Assembly (NCBI GenBank): GCA_905160935.1
Contig: CAJHZI010000197.1
Span: forward strand, 757,501-821,500
DNA from: Enchytraeus crypticus
Taxonomy: Eukaryota; Annelida; Clitellata; Enchytraeida; Enchytraeidae
Direction: 5' to 3'
Length of the DNA: 64,000 nt
The notes under the pieces were generated by a model. The model saw nothing but the letters and a program-made list of their open reading frames with translations, did not search any database and was not told where the DNA came from. The position numbers and the translations under genes were made by a program. Positions 1 to 12,800 of this stretch are shown in pieces (positions within the stretch are counted from its first letter, which is position 1; each line of letters starts with the position of its first letter).

Positions 1-5
1 TACTC

Positions 6-50
<45 letters not shown>

Positions 51-137
51 ATGTGTGTGTATAGGCCTCTGTATGTATATAGGACTGTGTATGTGTACAG
101 GCCTATGTATATAAGGCTATAATTAATTTACTTTATT

Positions 138-255
138 GCAAGCGGCCTATCATTACTCGACCGCGGATCAGTATGTCCGGGATTCAAATCCAGGGCTCTC
201 CCTTAACTGACATAGCTTTCGAGTGTGGAAACTGACGTTAACCTTAGCTTTACCC
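138..255 (+). mobile_element. tRNA-derived SINE, degraded copy 1
   Basis: Matches the other copies from tactcgaccgcggatcag through the B-box-like segment gggattcaaatcc to the 3' block gctttcgagtgtggaaactg. The A-box half is eroded. Confidence 0.75.
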
Positions 256-305
256 CTTTTAATATCTAGATATATACAAGGGTATATATAATGTATATCT
301 AGATA

Positions 306-360
<55 letters not shown>

Positions 361-442
361 CATATATATCTAGATATAAAAATGCTGGTAAATACATGTA
401 TATAGCCCTACGTGCGATATATATATATATATGCATTTATAT

Positions 443-489
<47 letters not shown>

Positions 490-539
490 ATGTCTTCTTT
501 ATTGTTTTAACGGAGAATATTATGTGTTGCATATATCGT

Positions 540-574
540 TTTCCAGTACAGGAGTAAATTTCCTGTACTGGAAA
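540..574. repeat. Perfect hairpin, 14-bp arms, 7-nt loop
   Basis: Arm tttccagtacagga (540-553) is the exact reverse complement of tcctgtactggaaa (561-574). Confidence 0.85.
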
Positions 575-857
575 TTTCTTATTTGACCTAATTCACACTG
601 TGCATCGTCACTTATGAATAACTTTACCTTTATTAACGATTATTATGACTAAATTTCTTTATATTTGGCTGGATTGGCTACTGGTCAAGTGGTGTCAGTT
701 TCAAGGACTCTGACTATAACTTTATTGTAAAAGCAATTGGAGTTTTCATTTATAAAAGGCAACGTGTTTACAGTATTAAAATGAATAGCAATTGGAATTT
801 GCTTCAAATCTATTTTTACATCTTAACAAACATATGTTCGTTCTTCTAGTTTCTTAC

Positions 858-3800
858 CTGTCCTATCAGTAGATGAAAGAGCTTGAATGAGATCTGCGGG
901 AGATTTGTAGTCAGTAAGATCAGCAGCGGGATCTGACAGGCTCACAATAGTTCTCTCAGTGGACATACTTTGATTGATAGTTTTAGTAACCCTCTTCTTA
1001 ATGACAGTACCGTCGCCAAGTGTTTCCTCAGTTACGTTTTGTTCAGTTTTAACAAACGGTTCCTCGCATGTTCTGTCGGAGAACCGCTCAAACTGAACAG
1101 CATCATCCTGTGTTAGCTGACCATCATCAAATCCTAACTCACCCTGCAGGAAAACTCGATGGGTCATCATCTGCATTCTTGTCGTCGTCGTTACTTTCCG
1201 TACAACTTTAGTTCCATCAGGTAGAATTTCTTCGCATTCCGTTATTTCTGTTTGCATGACGGGTTCACATTCTTCAGTAGAAGTATAAGCTAATACAGCC
1301 GCTGAATTGTCAAATGTCGATAAAGCAGCATCGTGAACATCAGGAGAGGAATCTGGAGATGATACTCTAGAAGCATGCGATATATCCTCATTTCTTGTTT
1401 CAATGGACTCTCTTAATTCGCCATCAGGACCTATTGAGCGCATGATATGAACATACTTTTCGCCTGCGATATTGTAACGATATCTTGAATCAGATCTTAA
1501 TTCATATTGCGAAGCCTGAGATTCATATTTGCTAAGCTGTTCACTCGATATGACTTCAGCTTCTATTTCATCAGCAGTGGGAGCTTCAAAGCCCTTATTA
1601 ATGTGGTAATCAGGACCTTCCTCTAGAGGATATTCAATAAGATGTGGTGGGAAAGCCTCTCCTTGCAGCGTGTCAATGGATTCCATTGTACGCTCGACAT
1701 TCGCTTCTCCTCTCGCAATTAAATCCTCAGTCTCAGCAACTGAGGCTTTAATAGAATCAGCACTGTAGCCTTCGAATGCGAGTTTCTCACCTGCTACTTC
1801 TTCAAAATTTATATTTTGCCCATCACCTGCCTGCAAAAGATTTGTTTCTTGTAGTCCAGCATAGTCATCACATCTTCTTTCTTGTTCCTTAGCTACATCA
1901 TCTAGAGTTATCTGTTGCTCATCTGATGACTTTTCAAGAAATCCTTGCTGCTCGTCAACTATGATATCAACACATCCTAGATGTTTTTCAGCTCTTTCTG
2001 TAAAACATATTTTATTTTTAACTAATTCTTCGAGATCCTTCTCCTCCTCTTTGGAAATCTCGCCAACCTCTTTCATTTTATTCTCACATAAATCTTTAAA
2101 ATCTTCAGCTAACTCATTAGGTGTACCACTGTTATCGGCGCGCTGTTCTGCACTGCCATCGTAAGTAATTGATAGTTCTTCATGTATTTCTTCTACCATA
2201 ACTGTGCTTAACTCCTCAGATTTCATTTTATCATATCCTCCATCTTTAAAAGCTACTGTCTCTACAAGGTCTGCTTTCTGTTCTTCAATAATTACGTCAT
2301 GACCTCTGTGTTGATCTTTAGAAAATTCTTTTAAAACCCTCTCTTCCTCTTCAGAAGTCTCGCCAACCTCTTTATTTTCATCCACATCTACATCTTTAAA
2401 GTCTCTATGTAGCTCATCAGGTGCTAGTTCGATATTAACTCGCTGTTTTGCAATTACTTCGTCAGTAATTGCCTGTTCTTCATCTATTTCATCTACCCTA
2501 CCTGTGCTAAACTCTTCAGATATTTCTTTATAATATTCTTTATCTTCAACAGCCATATGTTGAAAACCTCTTTGTTGCTCTTCAAGTGTCTCTTCTTTTT
2601 CTGCTTTTTGTACTTCAACATTTTCCCCGTAAAACATGTATTGGTCATTACTTAATTTGACGAAAACTCTCTCCTCCTCAGAAGTGTCGCTTAGCTCTTT
2701 CTTTTCATACATAAAGTCTTTAAAATTACTATCTTGCTCATCAGATGTCTTTTCAATATCGTCTAGCTGTTCTGCAATGCCTTCGTCAGGAATTATCGGT
2801 TCTTCTATATTACTTGTGCTAAACTCATCAGATGTCTCTTTATGATATTCTAAACCTTCAACAGCTATTTGCTGAATATCTCTTGGTTTCTCTTCCACTG
2901 TTTCTTCAATGTATGCTTCCTTTTCTTCAAAATTTTCGTCAGAACCTATTTGTGGATCTTTGGCTAATACTTCGAGAATATTCTCGTCTTCAGAAGTATC
3001 ACCAATCTCTTTTCCTTCAGCCACATCTATATCTTTAGAATCTATATCTTGCTCATCAGATGAATCTTCGACATCGTCTTGCTTTTCTGCAATGCCTTCG
3101 GCAGGAATTACCTTTTCTTCACACATTTCGTCTACCTTACCTTTGGTTAGCACATCAGATGTCTTTTTATGATATTTCCGATCATCAACAACAAATTGTT
3201 GAAAATTATTTATTGGTTGCTCTTCAACTATTTTTGCAACATCTGCTTTCTGTTCTTCAACACTTTCCTCAGAACCTCTTCGTTGCTCTTTAGCTAATTC
3301 TTCCCGAACACTCCCCTCCTCCTCTAATATCTCGTCAAAATCTTTCTTTTCTTTCACATTTACGACTGTACAATACATATCTTGCTCATCAGATGTCCCT
3401 TCCATATCGAATTGCTGTTGTGAAATGCCTTCGTCAGGAATTTTCTGACCTTCATCTATTTCTCTAGATGTGCTATATTCTTCAGATATATCCTCAGTAA
3501 ATACTCGTTGTTCAACAGTTAATTGAGAAACTCTTGGTTGGTCATCTACTGTTTCTTCAATGTCTGCATTCTGTTCTTCAATGCTTTCGTCAGAACCTCC
3601 TTGTTCCAATTTAGCTAATTTTTCGAAAACAGCCTCCTCGCCTTCAAACGTCTGCCTAAGTTCTTTCTCTTCATTGACAACTATGCTTTTCAAATCTCTA
3701 TCTTGATCATCAGATTTCAATTCGATACCGTCTTGCTGTTCTGCAAGAATTTCATGAGGAATTATATGTTCTTCATCTATTGTTTTTACGTTACCTTTAT

Positions 3801-6800
3801 CCTCTTCAAATATATCTTTATGATATTCTCGATATTCAACAGCTACTTGTGGAAAATCTCTTTCTTGCTCTGCAACTGTCATTTTAATATCCGATTTCTG
3901 CTCTTCAATACGTTCCTCAGCACCAGTTAGTTGCTCTTCAGCTGGTTCTTGGGGAACCCTCCCCTCCTCCTCTAATATCTCGCCAACCACATTCCTTTCC
4001 ATTGTCTCTACGTTTTTAGAATCTATATCTTGCTCATTAGGGGTCCGTTCAATATCGTTTTTCTGTTGTACAATGCCTAAGTCAGGAATTTCCTGACCTT
4101 CATCTAGTTCTTCTACTTTTATTTTTTCTCTAAATTCTTCAGATGTGTCCTTATTATATTCATGTTCTTCAACAGATATTTGTTGAGAACCTCTTGGTTG
4201 TTCTTCGACTGTTTCTTCAATGTCTGCTTTCTGTTCAATACTTTCGTCAAAATTTTCTAGTTGATCTTTACCTAATTCTTCAAGAACACTCCCCTTTTCT
4301 TCCGAGGTCAGGCCTAGTAAATTCTTTTCATCCACATCTACGACTTTAACATCTCTATCTTGCTGATTAGATATCCCTTCGATATCGTCTTGCTGTTCTG
4401 CAAAACCCTCGACTGGAATTATCTGCTCTTCTTCTACTTCTAATTTTCCTGCGCTAAACTCTTCAGATGCCTCTTTATGATATTCTCGATTTTCAAGAGC
4501 TATTTGTGGAAATTCTCTAGGTTGCTCTTCAACTGCTTCTTCAAGGTCTATTTTCGGCACTTCATTAATTTCTTCAGACCTTCTTTTTTGTGGATCTTTT
4601 GCTAATCTTTCGAAAGCCATCTCCTCGTCTTCAGAATCTATGCCAAGGGTTTTCATTTTATTCTCAACTACAACTTGTAAATCTATATCTTGCTCATTAG
4701 ATGTCCTTTCGATATCATTTTGCTGTTCTCCAATGAATTCTTCAGGAATTATATGTTCTTCATCTATTTCTTCTATTTTGTCTTTATTATCTTCAAATAC
4801 ATCTTTATGATATTCTCGTTCTTTACCAGCTACTTGCTGAAAATCTCTTAGTTGCTCTTCAGCTGTCTCATCAATGTCTGATTTCCGCTCTTGAATATGT
4901 TCCTCAGAACCAAATAGCTGCTCTTTGGCTGGTTTATCGTGAACTCTCCCCTCCTGCCCAAATGGCTCGCCAACCTCTTCGTTTTCCTGCACATCTAGAA
5001 ATTTAAAAGCGGTGTCTGGATCATCAGGTGTGCCTTCAATATAGTTTTGCTGTTGCGCAATACCTTCATCAGGAATTATCTGACCTCCTTCTACTTCTTC
5101 TTCTTTATAAGCGCTAAACTCTTCAGATTTGTACTTATTACATTCTCGTTCTTCCACAGTAATTTGTTGAGAAACTGTTGCTTGGTCCTCGGCTGTTTCT
5201 TCTACGTCCGCTTTCTGTTCTTCAATACTTTCATCAGAACCTCCTTGTTTATCTTCAGCAACTACTTCAAGAATCCTCTCTTCCTCTTCAGAGGTCTGAC
5301 CAATCTCTTTTTTTTCAACCACATCTACGACATTAACATCTCTATCTTGCTCATCAGGTGTCTCTTCGATATCGTCTTGCTGTTCCGCAATGGCCTCGAC
5401 TGTAATTATCTGCTCTCCATCCATTTCTTCAACCTTGGCCAGGCTAAACTCTACGTATGTCTCTTTAAGATATTCTTGATCTTCAATAGCTACTTGTGGA
5501 AATTTTCTAGGTTGCTCTTCAACTTCTTCTTCAAGGGCTTTTTTCGGTTCTTCATTAATTTCTTCGGAACCTCTTTGTTGATATCTTGCTACTTCTTCCA
5601 AAACCATCTCCTCGTATTCAGAAGTCTGGCCAAGGCCTTTCTTTTCATTCACATCTACGGATAGCATATCTCTATCTTGTTCATCAGATATCCTTTCGAT
5701 AACGTCTTGCTGTTCACCAATGTTATCTTCAGAAATTATATGTTCTTCATATATTTCTTCCATTTTACTTCTCTCATCTTCAAGTACATCTTTATGATAT
5801 TCCCGATCGTCACCAGCTACTTGCTGAAAATCTCTTGCTTGCTCTTCAGCTGAGCTATCAATGACTGACTTCGGCTCTTCAATTTGTTTCTCAGAAATAC
5901 ATAGTTGCTCTTTAGCTGATTCTTCGAGAACTCTCTCCTCTCCATCTAATGGCTCGCCAACCTGTTTGTTTTCCTTCATATCTAGGTCTTTAAACTCTAT
6001 GTCTTGCTCATCTTGTTTCCCTTCTATATCGTATTGCAGATGTGCAATACCTTCATCAGGAAATATCTGACCTTCTTCTACTTTATATGCGCTAAACTCT
6101 TCGGATTTGTATTTACTATATTCTCCTTCTTCAACAGATATTTGTTGAGAACCACTTGGTTGTTCTTCGACTGAGTGCTCAATGTCTGCCTTCTGTTCTT
6201 CAATACTTTCGTCAGAACATACTTGTTTATTGCTTATGGACTCTTCAAGAACCTTCTCTTCCTCATCAGAGGTCTGGCGAAGCACCCTCTTTTCATCCAC
6301 ATCTGCTACATTAACATCTTTATCTTGCTCATCAGATGTCTCTTCAATATCATCCTGCTGTTCCGTAAACTCCTCGAAAGGAATTATCTGCTTGTCATCT
6401 AAGCAATGTACCGAAACCCGGCTAAATCCTTCATCTGTCTCTTTACGATATTCTTGATCTTCAACAGGTATTTGTTGAAAATGTCCAGGTTGCTCTTCAA
6501 TTGCTTCCTCAAAATCTGTTTTCGGTTCTTCATTACTTTCGTAAGAACCTACTTGTTCATTGCTAGCGCATTCTTCAAGAACCCTCACGTCCTCTTCAGA
6601 GTTCTGGCCAAGCGCTCTCTTTTCGTCCACATCTGCGACGTTAACATTTTCATCTTGTTCATAAGATGTCTCTTCGATATGGTCTTGCTGTTCTGCTATC
6701 TCCTTGACAGAAATTATCTGCTTGTCATCTACTTCTTCTACCTTTACCGTGCTAAACTCTTCATCTGCTTCTTCACGATATTCTTGATCTTCAACAGGTA

Positions 6801-9800
6801 TTTGCTGAAAATGTCTAGGTTGCTCTTTAACTGCTTCTTCAAGGTCTGTTTTCAGTTCTTCATAACTTTCTTTAAAGCCTACTTGTTGCTTACTAGCGGA
6901 TTCTTCAGGAACCGTCTCTTCCTCTTCAGAGGTCTGCCCAAGCCCTCTCTTTTCATCCGCATCTGCGACGTTAACATTTTCATCTTGCTCATCAGATGTC
7001 TCTTCGATATCGTCTTGCTGTTCTGCTATCTCCTCAACAGAAATTATCTGCTCTTCTTCAACCTTTTGCGGACTAAATTCTTCATCTGTCTCTTTATGAT
7101 ATTCTTGATCTTCAACTGGTATTTTTTGAAAATGTCTAGGTTGCTCTTCAACCGCTTCTTCAAGATCCGTTTTCAAATCTTCATAACTTTCGTCAGAAGC
7201 TACCTGTTGATTACTAGCGGATTCTTCAAGAACCCTATCTTCCTCTTCAGAGGTCTGCCCAAGCAGTCTCTTTTCATCCACATCTGCGGCTTTTACATTT
7301 TCATCTTGACCATCAGATGTCTCTTCTATCTCATCTTGCTGTTCTGCAATCCCCTCGTCAGGAATTATCTGCTCTTCATCAACTTCTTCTACATTTACCG
7401 GGCTAAACTCTTCATCTACCTCTGTACGATATTCTTGATCTTCAACAGGTGTTTGTTGAAAATGTGTAGGTTGCTCTCCAACTGCTTCTTCAAGGTCTGT
7501 TTTCAGTTCTTCATAACTTTCTTTAAAGCCTACTTGTTGCTTGCTAGCGGATTCTTCAGGATCCCTCCCTTCCTTTACAGAGGTCTGGCCAAGCACTCTC
7601 TTTTCATTCACATCTGCGGCCTTTACATTTTTATCCCCCTCATCAAATGACTCTTCGAAATCGTCTCGCTGTTCTGCAATCCCCTCGACAGAACTTATAT
7701 GCTCTTCATTACCTTCTTCTACATTTACCGGGCTAAACTCTTCATCTGTCTCTTTACGATATGCGTGCTCTTCAACAGGTTGAAAATGTCTAGGTTGCTC
7801 TTCAACTGCTTCTTCAAAGTCTGTTTTCGAATCTTCATAACTTTCGTCAAAACTTACTGGACGATTGCTTGCGGATTCTTCAAGAGCCCTATCTTCCTCT
7901 TCAGAGGTCTGGCCAAGCTCTCTCTTTTCATCCCCTTCTGCGACATTAACATATTTATCTTGTTCATACGATGTCTCTCCGATATTGTCGTGCTGTTCTG
8001 CTATCTCCTCGACAGAAATAATCTGCTTGTCAACTACTTCTTCTACCTTTACCGTGCTAAACTCTTCATCTGCCTCTTCACGATATTCTAGATCTTCAAC
8101 AGGTATTTGCTGAAAATGTGTAGGTTGATCTTCAACTGCTTCTTCAAGGTCTGTTTTCCGATCTTCATAACTTTCTTTAAAGCTTACTTGTTGCTTACTA
8201 GCGGATTCTTCAGGAACCGTCTCTTCCTCTTCAGAGGTCTGCCCAAGCCCTCTCTTTTCATCCGCATCTGCGACGTTAACATTTTCATCTTGCTCATCAG
8301 ATGTCTCTTCGATATCGTCTTGCTGTTCTGCTATCTCCTCAACAGAAATTATCTGCTCTTCTTCAACCTTTTGCGGACTAAACTCTTCATCTGTCTCTTT
8401 ATGATACTCTTGATCTTCAACTGGTATTTTTTGAAAATGTCTAGGTTGCTCTTCAACCGCTTCTTCAAGATCCGTTTTCAAATCTTCATAACTTTCGTCA
8501 GAAGCTACCTGTTGATTACTAGGGGATTCTTCAAGAATCCTATCGTCCTCTTCAGAGGTCTGCCCAAGCACTCTCTTTTCATCCACATCTGCGGCTTTTA
8601 CATTTTCATCTTGACCATCAGATGTCTCTTCTATCTCATCTTGCTGTTCTGCAATCCCCTCGTCAGGAATTATCTGCTCTTCATCAACTTCTTCTACATT
8701 TACCGGGCTAAACTCTTCATCTACCTCTGTACGATATTCTTGATCTTCAACAGATATTTGTTGAAAATGTCTAGGTTGCTCTCCAACTGTTTCTTCAAGG
8801 TCTGTTTTCAGTTTTTCATAACTTTCTTTAAAGCCTACTTGTTGCTTGCTAGCGGATTCTTCAGGATCCCTCCCTTCCTCTAAAGAGGTCTGGCCAAGCA
8901 CTCTCTTTTCATCCACATCTGCGGCTTTTACATTTTCATCTTGACCATCAGATGTCTCTTCTATATCATCTTGCTGTTCTGCAATCCCCTCGTCAGGAAT
9001 TATCTGCTCTTCATCAACTTCTTCTACATTTACCGGGCTAAACTCTTCATCTACCTCTGTACGATATTCTTGATCTTCAACAGGTGTTTGTTGAAAATGT
9101 GTAGGTTGCTCTCCAACTGCTTCTTCAAGGTCTGTTTTCAGTTCTTCATAACTTTCTTTAAAGCCTACTTGTTGCTTGCTAGCGGATTCTTCAGGATCCC
9201 TCCCTTCCTCTACAGAGGTCTGGCCAAGCACTCTCTTTTCATTCACATCTGCGGCCTTTACATTTTTATCCCCCTCATCAAATGACTCTTCGAAATCGTC
9301 TCGCTGTTCTGCAATCCCCTCGACAGAACTTATATGCTCTTCATTACCTTCTTCTACATTTACCGGGCTAAACTCTTCATCTGTCTCTTTACGATATGCG
9401 TGCTCTTCAACAGGTTGAAAATGTCTAGGTTGCTCTTCAACTGCTTCTTCAAAGTCTGTTTTCGAATCTTCATAACTTTCGTCAAAACTTACTGGACGAT
9501 TGCTTGCGGATTCTTCAAGAGCCCTATCTTCCTCTTCAGAGGTCTGGTCAAGCACTCTCTTTTCATCCCCATCTGCGACATTAACATCTTTATCCTGTTC
9601 ATCAGATGTCTCTCCGATATTGTCTTGCTGTTCTGCTATCTCCTCGACAGAAATGATCTGCTTGTCATCTACTTCTTCTAACTTTACCGTGCTAAACTCT
9701 TCATCTGCCTCTTCACGATATTCTAGATCTTCAACATGTATTTGCTTAAAATGTGTAGGTTGATCTTCAACTGCTTCTTTAAGGTCTGTTTTCATTTCTT

Positions 9801-12800
9801 CATAACTTTCTTTAAAGAATACTTTTGGCTTGCTAGCGGATTTTTCGGGAACCGTCTCTTCCTCTTCAGTGGTCTGACCAAGCACCCTCTTTTCATCCAC
9901 ATCTGCGGCCTTTACAGTTTTCTCTTGCTCATCAGATGACTCTTCGAAATCGTCTCGCTGTTCTGCTGTCTCCTCAACAGAAATTATCTGCTCTTCTTCT
10001 ACCTTTTGCGCACTAAACTCTTCATCTGTCTCATTACGATATTCTTGATCTTCAACAGGTATTTGTTGAAAATGTCTAGGTTGCTCTTCAACTGCTTCTT
10101 CAAAATCCGTTTTCAAATATTCATAACTTTCGTCAGAACCTACCTGATTATTGCTAGCGGATTCTTCAAGAACCCTATCTTCTTCCTCAGCGGTCTGCCC
10201 AAGCACTCTCTTTTCATCCACATCCGCGGCTTTTACATTTTCATCTTGCCCATCAGATGTCTCTTCAATATCGTCTTGCTGTTCTGCAATCCCCTCGACA
10301 GGAATTATCTGCTCTTCATCAACTTCTTCTACTTTTACCGGGCTAAACTCTTCATCTACCTCTGTACGATATTCTTGTTCTTCAACAGGTATTTGTTGAA
10401 AATGTCTAGGTTGCTCTTCAACTGCTTCTTCAAGGTCTGTTTTCAAATCTTCATAACTTTCATCAGAACCTACCTGATGATTGTTAGCGGATTCTTCAAG
10501 AACCCTATCTTCCTCTTCAGAGGTCTGGACAAGCTCTCTCTTTTCATCCCCATCTGCGACATTAACATCTTTATCTTGTTCATAAGATGTCTCTTCGATA
10601 TGGTCTTGCTGTTCTGCTATCTCCTTGACAGAAATTATCTGCTTGTCATCTACTTCTTCTACCTTTACTGTGCTAAACTCTTCATCTGATTCTTCACGAT
10701 ATTCTTGATCTTCAACAGGTATTTGCTGTAAATGTCTAGGTTGCTCTTCAACTGCTTCTTCAAGGTCTGTTTTCAGTTCTTCATAACTTTCTTTAAAGCC
10801 TACTTGTTGTTTACTAGCGGATTGTTCAGGAACCGTCTCTTCCACTTCAGTGGTCTGATCAAGCGCCCTCTTTTCATTTACATCCTCGGCCTTTACAGTT
10901 TCATCTTGCTCATGAGATGTCTCTTCGATATCGTCTTGCTGTTCTGCTAGCTCCTCAACAGAAATTATCTGCTTGTCTTCTACTTCTTCTACCTTTACCG
11001 TGCTAAACTCTTCATCTACCTCTTCACGATATTCTTGATCTTCAGCAGGTATTTGCTTAAAATTTCTAGGTTGATCTTCAACTGCTTCTTCAAGGTCTGT
11101 TTTCAGTTCTTCATAACTTTCATTAAAGCCTACTTGTTGTTTACTAGCGGATTCTTCAGGAACCGTCTCTTCCTCTTCAGTGGTCTGATCAAGCACCCTC
11201 TTTTCATTTACATCCTCGGCCTTTACAGTTTTATCTTGCTCATCAGATGTCTCTTGCATATCGTCTTGCTGTTTTGGTTTCCCCTCGACAGAAATTATCT
11301 GCTTGTCATCTACTTCTTCTACCTTAACCGTGCTAAACTCTTCATCTACCACTTCACGATATTCTTGATCTTCAGCAGGTATTTGCTGAAAATTTCTAGG
11401 TTGATCTTCAACTGCTTCTTCAAGGTCTGTTTTCAGCTCTTCATAACTTTCTTTAAAGCCTACTTGTTGCTTACTAGCGGATTCTTCAGGAACCGTCTCT
11501 TCCTCTTCAGTGGTCTGATCAAGCACCCTCTTTTCATTTACATCCTCGGCCTTTACAGTTTTGTCTTGCTCATGAGATGTCTCTTCGATATCGTCTTGCT
11601 GTTCTGCTAGCTCCTCAACAGAAATTATCTGCTTGTCTTCTACTTCTTCTACCTTTACCGGGCTAAACTCTTCATCTACCTCTGTACGATATTCTTGATC
11701 TTCAACAGGTGTTTGTTGAAAATGTGTAGGTTGCTCTCCAACTGCTTCTTCAAGGTCTGTTTTCAGTTCTTCATAACTTTCTTTAAAGCCTACTTGTTGC
11801 TTACTAGCGGATTCTTCAGGAACCGTCTCTTCCTCTTCAGTGGTCTGATCAAGCACCCTCTTTTCATTTACATCCTCGGCCTTTACAGTTTTATCTTGCT
11901 CATCAGATGTCTCTTCGATATCGTCGTGCTGTTCTGCTAGCTCCTCAACAGAAATTATCTGCTCTTCTTCTACCTTTTGCGGACTAAACTCTTTATCTGT
12001 CTCTTTACGATATTGTTGATCTTCAACAGGTATTTGTTGAAAATGTCTAGGTTGCTCTTCAACTGCTTCTGCAAGGTCTGTTTTCGAATCTTCATAACTT
12101 TCGTCAGAACCTACCTGATTATTGCTAGCGGATTCTTCAAGAACCCTATCTTCTTCCTCAGAGGTCTGCCCAAGCACTCTCTTTTCATCCACATCCGCGG
12201 CTTTTACATTTTCATCTTGCCCATCAGATGTCTCTTCAATATCGTCTTGCTGTTCTGCAATCCCCTCGACAGGAATTATCTGCTCTTCATCAACTTCTTC
12301 TACTTTTACCGGGCTAAACTCTTCATTTACCTCTGTACGATATTCTTGTTCTTCGACAGGTATTTGTTGAAAATGTCTAGGTTGCTCTCCAACTGCTTCT
12401 TCAAGGTCTGTTTTCAGTTCTTCATAACTTTCTTTAACGCCTACTTGTTGCTTGCTAGCGGATTCTTCAGGAACCCTCCCTTCCTCTACAGAGGTCAGGC
12501 CAAGCACTCTCTTTTCATCCACATCTGCGGCCCTTACATTTTTATCCTCCTCATCAAATGACTCTTCGAAATCGTGTTGCTGTTCTGCAATCCCCTCGAC
12601 AGAAATTATATGCTCTTCGTCACCTTCTTCCACATTTACCGGGCTAAACTCTTCATTTGTCTCTTTACGATATTCTTGCTCTTCAACAGGTTGAAAATGT
12701 CTAGGTTGCTCTTCAACTGCTTCTTCAAGGTCTGTTTTCAAATCTTCATAACTTTCGTCAGAATGTACCTGATGATTGCTAGCGGATTCTTCAAGAACCC

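Larger units (their letters stand above)
1..857. other. Intron downstream of the giant exon: simple repeats, SINE remnant, hairpin
   Basis: Holds (TA)n at 8-33, (GT)n at 33-60, further (TA)n at ~309-356 and ~421-485, a degraded SINE (138-255) and a perfect hairpin (540-574). If the donor at 857 is used this is intron. If not, the first ~35 nt are the end of the coding sequence and the rest is 3' UTR. I see no AATAAA in a convincing position on the minus strand. Confidence 0.6.
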
